A DNA stretch of 58,468 nt from OM182 bacterium BACL3 MAG-120619-bin3 (GCA_001438145.1 LICD01000002.1:1-58468), one strand, 5' to 3'; positions 1 to 12,081 are shown, counted from the first letter of the stretch. The notes: generated from the letters alone by a model not told the origin. Translations and numbers: made by a program.

Positions 1-3104
<3,104 letters not shown>

Positions 3105-3163
3105 TAGATAGAATAGTTCCCTGCAGGTTATTGCGCGAAAGCGCTCAAATTAGGAAATGATGT

Positions 3164-3943
3164 ATGAGTTGGTGGGGCAAAGTTGTTGGTGGCACTTTTG
3201 GGTTTATGCTTGGCGGCCCACTCGGCGCCCTCATGGGTGTGAGTCTTGGCAACTATTTTGATGGAGGCCTTACCGCGCAGAGCTCTCGTTTAGGTTTAGG
3301 GGCGACCGAGCGGGTCCAGTCGGCATTCTTTACCACGACCTTTGCGTTGATGGGTTATGTGGCGAAGTCGGACGGAAAAGTCACGCGTGATGAAATAGCA
3401 ATGGCCGAAAGGGTCATGTCTCAGATGCGACTAAACGCGCAGCAGCGAGAAGTCGCCGTTAAGCTCTTTAACGAAGGCAAGCGTCAAGATTTCCCGCTCG
3501 AAGAAATTCTGACACAGTTCAAACGAGAATCGTTCAGACGCTCGAGTCTTGTACAGATGTTACTCGAAATCGTTGCAGCAACAGCGCTGGCCGACGGAAC
3601 CCTGCATGCGCAAGAACGAAAAACGCTCGAACTTATCGCCAGTAAACTCGGCGTCAGCAGGCCTCGACTCGATGCCATTTTAGCGAGAGTATCGGGACAG
3701 GCTGGGTTCGAAAGTGCAGATGAAAGTCGGTCAAAATTGTCAGCGGCCTACGCGCTTCTGGCTATTGAATCTTCGGCAAGCATGGAGGAGGTTAAGCGCG
3801 CCTATCGCCGACAAATGAGTCAACACCACCCTGACAAGCTGGTCGCAAAAGGCTTGCCAGAAGAGATGATCGACATCGCGAATCGTAAGACCCAAGATAT
3901 TAAGTCAGCGTATGATCTGATTCGTAAGTCACGAGAAGGATAA
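3164..3943 (+). CDS. djlA: Co-chaperone DjlA (TerB-like plus J domain)
   Basis: Membrane-anchored DnaJ-type co-chaperone that stimulates DnaK at the inner membrane. 259 residues: a Gly-rich hydrophobic N-terminal segment (residues about 5-30), a central TerB/DjlA-like helical domain (FALMGYVAKSDGKVTRDEIAMAE) and a C-terminal J domain with the essential HPD tripeptide (SQHHPDKLVAKG). The ATG is preceded by AGGA at a workable distance. It lies 59 bp after ligA and may be co-transcribed with it. It converges on the CDF transporter gene with only 24 bp between, and no hairpin terminator is evident there. Confidence 0.93.
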   Translation: MSWWGKVVGGTFGFMLGGPLGALMGVSLGNYFDGGLTAQSSRLGLGATERVQSAFFTTTFALMGYVAKSDGKVTRDEIAMAERVMSQMRLNAQQREVAVKLFNEGKRQDFPLEEILTQFKRESFRRSSLVQMLLEIVAATALADGTLHAQERKTLELIASKLGVSRPRLDAILARVSGQAGFESADESRSKLSAAYALLAIESSASMEEVKRAYRRQMSQHHPDKLVAKGLPEEMIDIANRKTQDIKSAYDLIRKSREG

Positions 3944-3967
3944 TCGATTTGGTGGGCTAGCCTTGCG

Positions 3968-5119
3968 CTATTGAGACTGTGACGCAATATGCTGAAGAAC
4001 GCGCACGCCAATAATGTGCTCAACGCTGACTAGCTGCTCGGCAAGCGTCTGAGCGAATGCAGTGTCGGCCGAACTTTCAGCGATTAAGTCTATCTCTATA
4101 CCGTCCTCTAGATAGTGCAAATCGAACGCGAGATCAGAATTGCGCGCCGTAAGCTCAGACCATCGCGCTTTGATTAACGCCGCTACTTCTGCCCGCGACG
4201 GCACTGAATTCTCGCCACCTAAAGGGTGGTCGTGATCTGGATTGCCCTGCGGGTCGATATGCGGGATTACCTCACTTATGTCGGTAAATTTTTGCCGCAG
4301 CCTTTTGCTCGCAGCTGCGCCTATCTGATGTCCCTCCGAGACTGAGATCCGTGGGTCGACAGCAAGGTGAACCTCGACAATAGCTTTGCCGCCCGAAAGC
4401 CTAGAGCGGAGGTCTGTAATGCCCCTGACCCCCGGTGTTTCCTCTAAACAGGCTTCGAACTCCCCGCGTCTTTTATCGGGTAATGCGCTGTCGACAAGTT
4501 CGCGCATGCTTTCGGCGCATAGTTCCCAGCCTATTTTGGCGATGAGAAGCGCAACGATTACGGCGGCCATAGTATCGAGCCAGACAATACCGAACTGCGC
4601 CCCAACGATACCGATCAATACAGCGACAGATGAAAGTGCATCACTCCTGCTATGCCAAGCGTTTGCGCGAAGAAGACTCGAATTAAGACGGTTAGCTGCT
4701 GCTAACGTGAATCGATAGATCCACTCTTTGCTAGCAATTGAGGCCGCTGCTATTAGTGCGCCAAAAACACCCGGAATGGCGAGATCATCTAATGTGGCGA
4801 ATCGTTCGCTCGCATCATAGAGAAGTATTCCGGCCGTGAAAAAGAAGACAATACCCATCACGATAGTGCCGACAGCTTCGAAGCGGCCATGCCCGTACGG
4901 ATGACCTCTATCGGGCGCTGCATAGGCGGTGCGGGCGATAATAAGAACAAAGATGTCCGTCGCTGCATCAGTTAAAGAGTGCACACCGTCGGCGATAAGC
5001 GCGAATGACGAGGTAAAAACCCCGCCGATTATTTTGCCCACACCAAGCGCGAGGTCTAAAGCCATACCGATGAGGGTGACGCGAATAGCTTCGGTCTGAG
5101 CATCTTGGTGTTTTTGCAT
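3968..5119 (-). CDS. Cation diffusion facilitator (CDF) metal efflux transporter
   Basis: Inner-membrane proton/divalent-metal antiporter. 383 residues with about six hydrophobic segments in the first 215 residues and a cytoplasmic C-terminal domain (VHLAVDPRISVSEGHQIG). The metal-site helices carry HSLTD (His47, Asp51) and HSRSD, i.e. HxxxD in both places. In this family that pattern suggests zinc-type specificity rather than the DxxxD of iron/manganese FieF proteins; this is inference. The final ~100 residues continue past the typical FieF end, giving a second partial C-terminal region. A TATAAT box lies 41 bp upstream of the ATG. Confidence 0.9.
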   Translation of the reverse strand: MQKHQDAQTEAIRVTLIGMALDLALGVGKIIGGVFTSSFALIADGVHSLTDAATDIFVLIIARTAYAAPDRGHPYGHGRFEAVGTIVMGIVFFFTAGILLYDASERFATLDDLAIPGVFGALIAAASIASKEWIYRFTLAAANRLNSSLLRANAWHSRSDALSSVAVLIGIVGAQFGIVWLDTMAAVIVALLIAKIGWELCAESMRELVDSALPDKRRGEFEACLEETPGVRGITDLRSRLSGGKAIVEVHLAVDPRISVSEGHQIGAAASKRLRQKFTDISEVIPHIDPQGNPDHDHPLGGENSVPSRAEVAALIKARWSELTARNSDLAFDLHYLEDGIEIDLIAESSADTAFAQTLAEQLVSVEHIIGVRVLQHIASQSQ

Positions 5120-5159
5120 AAGCTGCTAGGATCTTAATCAGGGGAGTAAGGTGGCTTGC

Positions 5160-5188
5160 ATTATACAAAGAAAAGCCCGCGATCCGAA
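5160..5188 (-). promoter_or_regulatory. Candidate sigma70 promoter of the CDF gene
   Basis: On the minus strand a perfect TATAAT (5160-5165) follows TTCGGA (5183-5188) at 17 bp. The -10 is consensus and the -35 matches only three of six. It gives a predicted leader of about 35 nt before the ATG at 5119. The -35 lies inside the loop and arm of the upstream terminator hairpin, so the two elements share sequence. Confidence 0.5.
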
Positions 5189-5200
5189 GATCGCAGGCTT
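5166..5200 (-). terminator. Rho-independent terminator (minus strand)
   Basis: On the minus strand, a 12-bp stem (arms at 5189-5200 and 5173-5184, one G-U pair) closes a UUCG tetraloop and is followed by TTTTCTTTG. This is a textbook intrinsic terminator for transcripts coming from the M16C protease side. It sits about 190 bp beyond that gene's stop codon. Confidence 0.85.
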
Positions 5201-5391
5201 AAGGCATGAAGGCCTATTTAAGGACCACCTTAGCGGCGGTCAATCTATCAAGGGAGAGATAAATGGCTCAAAACCCACAATTTTGAATACTATCTACCTA
5301 CACTTAATAAGACCCCGCCTTCCTAGGAGAGTTCCCAACACGACAATAAATATTTTCTGTTTCTCAAAAATTGCTTAAATTATTGAAATAA
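5201..5391. other. 191-bp gap between protease stop and terminator; content unknown
   Basis: No convincing protein gene on either strand. On the minus strand it is either the long 3' untranslated region of the protease or a short independent RNA ending at the 5166-5200 terminator; segments GGCGG and CCGCC about 100 nt apart could pair. On the plus strand a seven-codon ORF (5263-5286, peptide MAQNPQF) has a good AGGGAGAG four bases before its ATG, but I see no convincing plus-strand promoter. The AT-rich stretch at 5340-5395 could hold a minus-strand promoter, though no hexamer pair fits well. Confidence 0.3.
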
Positions 5392-8358
5392 CTAGATTTT
5401 AATTACTTCCAACCCTTCTATTTTGAGCGTTTGTGCTGCATTAGCTGATGTAATTACCGCAACGCTTGGAGTGACGCCCAAGAAATAGCGCTCGGCGACT
5501 GCTCTGAGCTCATCAAATGTGGTGGCGAGCACGCGCTCTCTGAATGTCATGCGCTGATCGATGCTGCGGCCGAATACTCTGTTGTAAAAAGCGGCTTTAG
5601 CCTCACCCGCCGGCGACGAAGGTTTATCCATTGCGGCGATCACACCAAGCACTGCCTCTTCGAGCTGATTGTCGGCATGTTCGGTGTTAAGCAACCAATC
5701 AATGGATTTGGCAAAGTCTGTAAGCGTCTCTTCCAGCCTAGGGTCACGATAGCTGTAAAATCTAAACGACGCAGAGGAGCCGTCTTGGCTCGCACCGCCG
5801 CCGTATGCGCCGCCTTTCTCGCGAATTGCGCTGTGTAAGTAGCCATTGCGAAGGAATCCAGCAAGCACCTGCAGCGTCGGGTGATCTTTATGATTCGCCG
5901 GCACGGTCGGGTACGCTTGGGCGCAGAAATTGACTTGCGTCGATGTTGTCCATGCCTGAGCAACAGATTGTCTAATGGGCTCGAGCGTAAACTCATGGAG
6001 CGCGCTCTCGTTGCTTTTTGTCGCCCAAGCCTGAGCTACCGGCGCTGACAGCAATTCTTCGCACTCAGGTTCGCCAATGAGTAAAAACTGTCGATCCGCG
6101 GAGGTCACCAGCTCATGAAGCGTCTTAAAGCGTCGTAACAGAGCGGCGCGTTCTTGGGTGTTTTTGAGAGACTCGCGTATCTTCTTCAATCGAATCAGAC
6201 CCGCGAGGCCTGCGTATTGGTGATTCATCTGTGCCGTCGGAGACCAGCCACTGCTCGCGGCGCTCATGGCGAGGGAATGCCCTGAACCTGTGATGCTGCT
6301 TAGCTTGCGGGTGGTGATTTGTTCGATCAGTTCGGCAATTCTTTGCTCTTCGTCGAAACGCACGCCCTCAATAGTTTCGGCCAGCAATTCGCTGAGGGCC
6401 TGACTGTTGGCGCGGAGGCATTTTGAGGAGAACGTTAGGGTACCTTGCACCTGCTGTTCATCGTCTTGATGGCTTTTGATGCTGCTGAAACAGTTTATGC
6501 CGCCGCAGATTTGCGCCTGCCAGGCCTGGGTCTGGGCATAGTCGCGCGCGCCAACACCGAGTTCGGTTACGCAACTGGTGTAGAGCGGGAGTATTTCGAG
6601 TAATTCTTGCGGCAGCGAAGGCAGCGCATAAACAACCTGCTGATAAGCGAGGCCATTAGTTCCTTGCCCGTAATAACTCAACGGGTCACCGGTTGCGAGA
6701 ACCCTTACAGTTGGCTGCGGCTCCGATATCGTCGCTGGCACATCTTCTTTACCCACCTTAGGTAAAATTGATGGATCGTCTTCGGCACTTTGGCGTGCTT
6801 CAAGCGCGATGCTGCGGGCAACGATGGCGTCTATCTGTTTTGGTGACAGCGCGTCTTTTATCGCGGCGAGCTTTTCGCGCTCGGCGGTTTCCTTTCGCTC
6901 GGCGAGCTCAAAATCAGGGGTTAGGGTTAGCGTTAAGCGATGCTTATTATCCAACAGCAGCGTCTGGATTAAGTTGGGGATAAAGTCAGGGGACATAACC
7001 TCTTCGCGCAGTGTCTCAAGAACCGGATCAATGTCCATTAATTCGATCGGATCACCGCGGTGCATCGCACTGGAAAGGCCTGCAAGAATAAGTTGTAAAC
7101 CGTATGGGTAACTATCGCCGGCAATTTCGCGGTGGCTAAGCTCAAGCTGATGCAGTGCAGCGAGTACATGCTCTTGGTCTATTCCCTCTTCGACGATTCT
7201 CTCGAGAGTACCAATAATCAACGCCTCCACGGCATCACTGGCCTCCGGCTCGCAGCCTTCGAGGCCCGCCATAAAACTCATTTCACGATTCGAATCTTCA
7301 AGCCCACACATTGGTGAGGGAGACGATCCCAATTCACTCGTTTCGAGTGCAGCGAGTAGGGGGCTTCCACTGTTATCCATCAAGACAGCGGTAAGCAATT
7401 CCGCTTTGAAAAGCTCTTCGCTATTGCTGCTTTTGCCGAGCAACCAGCCCAACACAACATGCCCTTGCGGCGCTTCTTGTGGCTCGGCTGCAAAGGTTTC
7501 TTCCACTCGAATCGGCGCCGAATAACGGACCTCGTCCAAAATCTCAATTTTCTCATCAAGCAGCTCAAAACGATGAAGGGCAAGCGACTCGATTCTCTCC
7601 TGGTGCTCATGCGCTGAGATGTTGCCGAATGTCATGAACACTGCATTACTTGGATGATAATGCGACCGGTAAAACGCAGTGAGTTCTTCATAGCTGAGGC
7701 TAGGAATATCTTCCGGCTCTCCGCCACTGTTGTAGTGGTAAGTTGTTGTAGGAAACAAGTGCTTGCTTAGCGTCTGCCAGAGAACGCTATTGGTTGAGCT
7801 CATCGCACCCTTCATCTCATTATAAACCACGCCTTTGTATTGAAGGTCGGTTGTTGGGTCGTCGAGCTTGGCAAATTCGAGTCGATGTCCCTCTTGGGCA
7901 AAATCTAATTCATCAAGGCGCGAGAAGAAGGCCGCATCTAAATAAACCTCTAAGAGGTTGTTAAAATCCTTCCGGTTCTTGCTGGCGAAAGGGTAGGCGG
8001 TCCAGTCGCTGCTCGTAAACGCATTCATGAACGTGTTGAGCGAGCGTCGTATCATCATAAAAAACGGATCGCGAACTGGGTATTTCTCGCTCCCGCACAG
8101 TGCAGTGTGCTCGAGAATATGCGCAACGCCCTTTGAATCGCTTGGAACTGTGCGAAAACCAACGAGAAAAACGTTTTCATCGTTGCTGCTCGCGAGGTGA
8201 TAGTGAGCCGCGCCGGTGACGCGATGCACATAATGCTCCATGGTCAGGTTTAACGAATCGATGCGCTCGCTGCGGAGCCAATCGAAGGCTGAGTGAGCCG
8301 CCCCGGTTGGAGTAACTTCAGTAGATCCATCGAGAGGCGGCTGTGTTGGCTTGTTCAT
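5392..8358 (-). CDS. Insulinase-like M16C metalloprotease (PreP/Cym1 type)
   Basis: Zinc metalloprotease that degrades peptides inside a closed two-half chamber. 988 residues, typical of the presequence-protease branch. The inverted zinc motif HxxEH is intact (HILEH, residues 80-84), with the distal ligand Glu181 in VYNEMKG. The second half is the expected inactive M16 repeat, with the substrate-binding element around GGAYGGGASQDGSSASFRFYSYRDPR. No signal peptide is visible, so it probably acts in the cytoplasm on short peptides (inference from the family). It is monocistronic or followed by the terminator at 5166-5200. Confidence 0.93.
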   Translation of the reverse strand: MNKPTQPPLDGSTEVTPTGAAHSAFDWLRSERIDSLNLTMEHYVHRVTGAAHYHLASSNDENVFLVGFRTVPSDSKGVAHILEHTALCGSEKYPVRDPFFMMIRRSLNTFMNAFTSSDWTAYPFASKNRKDFNNLLEVYLDAAFFSRLDELDFAQEGHRLEFAKLDDPTTDLQYKGVVYNEMKGAMSSTNSVLWQTLSKHLFPTTTYHYNSGGEPEDIPSLSYEELTAFYRSHYHPSNAVFMTFGNISAHEHQERIESLALHRFELLDEKIEILDEVRYSAPIRVEETFAAEPQEAPQGHVVLGWLLGKSSNSEELFKAELLTAVLMDNSGSPLLAALETSELGSSPSPMCGLEDSNREMSFMAGLEGCEPEASDAVEALIIGTLERIVEEGIDQEHVLAALHQLELSHREIAGDSYPYGLQLILAGLSSAMHRGDPIELMDIDPVLETLREEVMSPDFIPNLIQTLLLDNKHRLTLTLTPDFELAERKETAEREKLAAIKDALSPKQIDAIVARSIALEARQSAEDDPSILPKVGKEDVPATISEPQPTVRVLATGDPLSYYGQGTNGLAYQQVVYALPSLPQELLEILPLYTSCVTELGVGARDYAQTQAWQAQICGGINCFSSIKSHQDDEQQVQGTLTFSSKCLRANSQALSELLAETIEGVRFDEEQRIAELIEQITTRKLSSITGSGHSLAMSAASSGWSPTAQMNHQYAGLAGLIRLKKIRESLKNTQERAALLRRFKTLHELVTSADRQFLLIGEPECEELLSAPVAQAWATKSNESALHEFTLEPIRQSVAQAWTTSTQVNFCAQAYPTVPANHKDHPTLQVLAGFLRNGYLHSAIREKGGAYGGGASQDGSSASFRFYSYRDPRLEETLTDFAKSIDWLLNTEHADNQLEEAVLGVIAAMDKPSSPAGEAKAAFYNRVFGRSIDQRMTFRERVLATTFDELRAVAERYFLGVTPSVAVITSANAAQTLKIEGLEVIKI

Positions 8359-8487
8359 AAGGTCTCGCTTTGGTCTTAACGCGCGCTGTGCGCAGTAATT
8401 ATTCTGTGGTGGGTTGAGCGTCTTATTCTTTGGTTGTACGGTGGCGATTGGGCGCTGGTTTGCTCCGCTTGCCTTAAGTAAAATGCG

Positions 8488-9333
8488 TCAAGTTGGAGGC
8501 CGCTCTAAACTGAATCTGCCAAGCTTGCCCGAGCGGAATTCATTTAACAGGGCTTCTGATGCTTTATGCCAGTCAATACGGTGTCCTGCTTTTATGCAGG
8601 CGCGTGCTTTCGCTACTGCTTCCATAACAGACTCTGCATCATTCGCGTCTTGTGGAAGCTCGAATCGGGCAACAAGTCGATCGCGATAATGCAGTAACAA
8701 TTCCTGTGCAAGAAACCAAGCGATGTCCTCGGCCTCGACAGCGGTGCTGCGTATTGTGCCAGTTGCGGCTAATCGATAAGCGCCAACTTGATCTTCTAAT
8801 TTAGGCCACATAAGTCCTGGAGTATCGATTAGATGCCAGTGATCATCGAGTCTTACCCGTTGCTGAATTTGGGTGACTGCAGGTTCATTGCCGGTTTTAG
8901 CGAGTTTGCGGGCGCAGAAAATGTTGAGCAGTGTTGATTTACCCACGTTGGGAATGCCGCCGATTAGCAGCTGCTGCCGCTCGCCAATTTTGATGTCGTT
9001 AGCCAAGAACAGCTTACGCGCGGCTTGAATAATTTGCTCTGCATCGAGCAGCGATTCATGCCCGTTGACCAGACAAACTGATTTCGGCTGCGCGTTAAAG
9101 AATTTTGCCCACTGCTCTGTTACGAAAGGCTCAGCGAGGTCAGCTTTATTGAGTATACGAATGCGAGGATGATCAGCGCACAGAGCGGCGAAATGTGGGT
9201 TGGAACTCGCCTGAGGAGAACGTGCATCCAAGACTTCAATGACTGCCTGGGTTTTCAGCAGGGTCTTTACAACCTCCTTACTTGCCTTGTGCATATGGCC
9301 AGGATACCAATTGAGTGCCATTGTGCTTTCCAT
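8488..9333 (-). CDS. ylqF: Ribosome biogenesis GTPase YlqF/RbgA
   Basis: Circularly permuted GTPase associated in Bacillus with late 50S assembly. 281 residues. The order of motifs shows the permutation: G4 NKAD (62-65) comes before G1 GGIPNVGKST (125-134), then G3 DTPGLMWP. The N-terminal LNWYPGHMHKASKE is the family signature. A second in-frame ATG four codons later (MALNWYPGHM) is an equally plausible start. It is oriented away from bolA, with the 168-bp divergent region holding a 6-bp hairpin (TAGCGG/CCGCTA, near 9417-9433). Confidence 0.93.
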   Translation of the reverse strand: MESTMALNWYPGHMHKASKEVVKTLLKTQAVIEVLDARSPQASSNPHFAALCADHPRIRILNKADLAEPFVTEQWAKFFNAQPKSVCLVNGHESLLDAEQIIQAARKLFLANDIKIGERQQLLIGGIPNVGKSTLLNIFCARKLAKTGNEPAVTQIQQRVRLDDHWHLIDTPGLMWPKLEDQVGAYRLAATGTIRSTAVEAEDIAWFLAQELLLHYRDRLVARFELPQDANDAESVMEAVAKARACIKAGHRIDWHKASEALLNEFRSGKLGRFSLERPPT

Positions 9334-9501
9334 CTAAATTAATGTGCGAATTTGCAGCAGTGCAGTGTAGCTATCGATTGCGGTAAACTCCACCGCCTTA
9401 GCAGCTATTCTCCGGTTTAGCGGCGGCTCCGCTAGTTTATAGCGTGTCGTTTCGCTATCCTGCGGCTGCAGTGTATCTCCCCTTGTAAAGAGAAAGCGTC
9501 T

Positions 9502-9864
9502 ATGTCCGAGACTTTTGTATCAGAAATATCCCCGTCCCTAAATGATGCAGGACCGGTAGCCGCAGCCATGAAGAGTGAACTGGAGACTGCCTTTACCCCT
9601 GCCTATTTACGATTTGAAAACGAGAGTAATAATCACGGTGGACCTGCGACGGATTCGCATTTCAAGCTGGTCTTGGTCGCGCCTGAATTCGAAGGGCTGC
9701 GCTCAGTGCAACGCCATCAACTAGTGTACAAAGTGCTCGCAAGCTATTTGCAGGCATCGGTGCACGCCTTATCGCTGCATCTGTTTACGCTGTCGGAGTG
9801 GGACGCGCGGAACAACGCTGTTGCTGACTCGCCTGCTTGTTTAGGGGGCTCGAAAGGGAGTTAA
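9502..9864 (+). CDS. bolA: BolA family protein
   Basis: BolA proteins pair with monothiol glutaredoxins around a shared [2Fe-2S] cluster and influence cell shape and stress responses in enterobacteria. 120 residues. The core runs from about residue 23 (MKSELETAFTPAYLRFENES) through the conserved SHFKLVLVAPEFEGLRSVQRHQLVYKVL, which includes the RHQ segment typical of the family, to the final LHLFTLSEWDAR. The ATG at 9502 has GAGAAAG upstream; an internal ATG at residue 23 would give a length closer to some relatives, so the start is somewhat uncertain. Confidence 0.93.
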   Translation: MSETFVSEISPSLNDAGPVAAAMKSELETAFTPAYLRFENESNNHGGPATDSHFKLVLVAPEFEGLRSVQRHQLVYKVLASYLQASVHALSLHLFTLSEWDARNNAVADSPACLGGSKGS

Positions 9865-10013
9865 GCGTAAGCGAGTCGCAAAGAGCGCGTGCACGCCGGC
9901 CCCACTGATATCGTAGGTTTTAAGTGATTCAGGGTTTTGGGGCGTCTCGAACAGTGTTTCAGTCTTCATCGCCAGGCTATTGAGTTAGCCATAAGTCGAG
10001 TAAACTGGTGCTC

Positions 10014-10877
10014 ATGATCACATCTTCTATTAAACAAGTTATGGCTAGTATCTGGCGTTACGTCAGATCGCCCTATGCCGCTGGCGCAATCTTAATAGCG
10101 CTAGGCGCTGGCGCCTCTGCCTTGTTGCTCCAGCAAAATGACATACCTGAACGGCTATCGGCTCCCGCTCGAGTCAGTGCCGTGGCGCCAGCGCTTTCCG
10201 TGCTGCCCGATTTCGCCTTAGTGGCAGACGTCGATGCGCGAAAGCAACAGTTCTTTGACTTTCTTGAAGCCTATGTCAATGCTGAAAATGCCCGACTCCT
10301 GCAGCGTAGAGAAACGCTCACGATGTTTGCTCGGGTGTTAGCGAACGGCCATAGATTAAGTCCATCCGAGAGAGTGAGTCTTGCCAAATTTGCCCTAGAT
10401 TATCGAGTTGATTTCGATTCTGATAGGGGGCAGCGGGGAGATGCTGCGCTCGTTGAACAATTGCTGCGGCGCGTAGATGCGATTCCCGTGTCCCTTGTGT
10501 TGGCTCAGGCCGCCAACGAGTCGGCTTGGGGGACTTCTCGCTTCGCTGTAGACGGCAATAATTTGTTCGGGCAATGGTGTTACGAAGAGGGCTGTGGCTT
10601 TGTTCCGCTAGAGCGTGCCGACAAAGCGAGTCACGAAGTCAGGAAATTCAACACGATCGCTGCGGCAGTATCGGCCTACTTTAAAAACCTGAATACGCAC
10701 ACAAGCTACCAGCATTTTCGTCGTATGCGCGCCCGCATGCGCGACCAAGAGAAAAATCTGGATCCTATTCAATTGGCCTATGGTTTAGGCAGTTACTCGC
10801 AGCGTGGCGATAATTACATCGACGAGGTCCAGACCATCATTCAACAAAACGACTTGCGGCTCAGAGACGATGGCTAG
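10014..10877 (+). CDS. Bax-like glucosaminidase domain protein
   Basis: Predicted cell-wall hydrolase of the mannosyl-glycoprotein endo-beta-N-acetylglucosaminidase fold (Bax family). An N-terminal hydrophobic segment (YAAGAILIALGAGASALLLQ) should be a signal anchor, placing the enzyme in the periplasm. The catalytic region is VSLVLAQAANESAWGTSRFA, with Glu in ANES as the expected catalytic acid, followed by GNNLFGQWCYEEGCG and the AVSAYFKNLNTH block. I chose the ATG at 10014; a GTG two codons upstream is possible, and neither has a strong ribosome site. It converges on the deacetylase gene 12 bp away. Confidence 0.88.
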   Translation: MITSSIKQVMASIWRYVRSPYAAGAILIALGAGASALLLQQNDIPERLSAPARVSAVAPALSVLPDFALVADVDARKQQFFDFLEAYVNAENARLLQRRETLTMFARVLANGHRLSPSERVSLAKFALDYRVDFDSDRGQRGDAALVEQLLRRVDAIPVSLVLAQAANESAWGTSRFAVDGNNLFGQWCYEEGCGFVPLERADKASHEVRKFNTIAAAVSAYFKNLNTHTSYQHFRRMRARMRDQEKNLDPIQLAYGLGSYSQRGDNYIDEVQTIIQQNDLRLRDDG

Positions 10878-10889
10878 CGCCTTGCCTGC

Positions 10890-11945
10890 TTATTGCGGTT
10901 TGCTCTCGTCGAACCAAGGCTGAGAGAACCAAAAATACCGGCCTGAGCCGGTATGCGGCGCGGTACAGACATAATTCCAGCGCCTGCCTCGTTGCTTCGC
11001 GTTAGTGCTAAGAGTCGCAACGTTGTCTTCGCTGAGATCCACCTCCCAGGCTATCGCCATAGGGTCGCCGTCGTCGAAACAGGCCACTCTTGCCTGAGAA
11101 TAGTCTCCCTCCTCAAACCTTACTCTTGCCGAAGGCGCAGTGAGCTGCGTCTGCGGCGACAGCGGCTCAAGCGTTTGTACGTCGAATGCGAGCGTAGAAT
11201 ATTTCAACGTCGCTCCCTCAAGCCCCGAATAGAGTCCAGCGAGTGGGAAGCGCGGCAGGGCGGTTTGCTCGGTTGTGGGCCCAACCGCACCGGAATTCTG
11301 GGCAAAGCCTGCGTAGCCAAGGTCTGCGAGCAGCCGCTTGCTGGCGTCATTAAATTCTCCGTAAGGGTAGGCAAAAAGTCTGGGCTGTGGCCCGAGCTCC
11401 TCGGTAATGCGCGCTTGCGCGGCGAGTATATCGACTCGCGCCTCACTATCGCTCAGTTCAAGTAATGAGCGATGTTCTGTCCCATGGTTGCCTATTACAA
11501 CGGCAGCGCGGTGAAGAGTAGACAGCTGCTCCCAGGTCATATAACCGGTTTGTTGCCTATCTATTGGGCCTGTGCTGACAAAAACGGTAAAAGGAAAGCC
11601 GAATTCGCGCAGGAGGGGGAACGCCGTTGAGTAGATTGACTCGTAACCATCGTCGAAGGTAATCGCGACAGTTCTGTCGGGTAAATCGTCGCCATCATTA
11701 AGCGTCGTTAGGATCTGCGTGAGTGGCAGCACCGTGAAATTGTTTTCGGCGAGAAAGGAAAGATGGGCTCTAAAGGCCTCGGGCGAAAGGGATGTCGAAG
11801 GTGGGGTTGAGGCAGAGACATGGTGGTAAACAGAGATTACAGCGTTCTGATCTGCGAGCGCCACAGGGCAGACGAAAAGTGCGCAAAGCCAAAAGGCGAA
11901 CGATAGGTGTCTTGCTGTCTGGCCGTGTAAAGTCGCTGCTCGCAT
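10890..11945 (-). CDS. Secreted polysaccharide deacetylase (NodB domain)
   Basis: Carbohydrate esterase family 4-type protein. 351 residues with a signal peptide (hydrophobic LSFAFWLCALFVCPVALA, cleavage near ALA-DQ). NodB motifs are visible: TFDDGYES (catalytic and metal Asp), the metal ligands in NHGTEHRSLL, and FAYPYGEFN. After the NodB domain a ~100-residue C-terminal region (YSQARVACFDDGDPMAIAW to the end) has no function I recognise. The substrate, a surface glycan or peptidoglycan, cannot be told from sequence. The neighbouring Bax-like hydrolase suggests envelope work. Confidence 0.9.
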   Translation of the reverse strand: MRAATLHGQTARHLSFAFWLCALFVCPVALADQNAVISVYHHVSASTPPSTSLSPEAFRAHLSFLAENNFTVLPLTQILTTLNDGDDLPDRTVAITFDDGYESIYSTAFPLLREFGFPFTVFVSTGPIDRQQTGYMTWEQLSTLHRAAVVIGNHGTEHRSLLELSDSEARVDILAAQARITEELGPQPRLFAYPYGEFNDASKRLLADLGYAGFAQNSGAVGPTTEQTALPRFPLAGLYSGLEGATLKYSTLAFDVQTLEPLSPQTQLTAPSARVRFEEGDYSQARVACFDDGDPMAIAWEVDLSEDNVATLSTNAKQRGRRWNYVCTAPHTGSGRYFWFSQPWFDESKPQ

Positions 11946-11958
11946 GTACTTGCCTTTT

Positions 11959-12030
11959 TAGAGGGATGGCTAAGGTTAGAGGGATCGCTAAGGTTAAAGA
12001 GATGGCTCCGGTTAGAGGGATGGCTCAGGT
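11959..12030. repeat. Four head-to-tail 18-bp tandem repeats
   Basis: Units at 11959-11976, 11977-11994, 11995-12012 and 12013-12030 approximate TAGAGGGATGGCTAAGGT, with one to four differences each. The length is exactly 18 bp, so every unit keeps frame in all six frames and yields hexapeptide repeats in spurious ORFs. The array lies just upstream of the deacetylase start, in the region it shares divergently with fadB. Confidence 0.95.
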
Positions 12031-12052
12031 GGCTAGGTGTCAGTGCGACCAC

Positions 12053-12081
12053 TTCAACTCTGGGGTGCGCACCGCTATACT
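12053..12081 (+). promoter_or_regulatory. Candidate fadB promoter with palindrome in spacer
   Basis: TTCAAC (12053-12058) and TATACT (12076-12081) are spaced by 17 bp. The spacer contains the perfect palindrome GGTGCGCACC (12064-12073). Downstream, TCGATGATT occurs twice (12098-12106 and 12112-12120), the first copy overlapping palindrome TCATCGATGA. The -10 is good and the -35 weak, so activation or repression at these sites is possible but unproven. No PsrA-type site was recognised. Confidence 0.4.
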
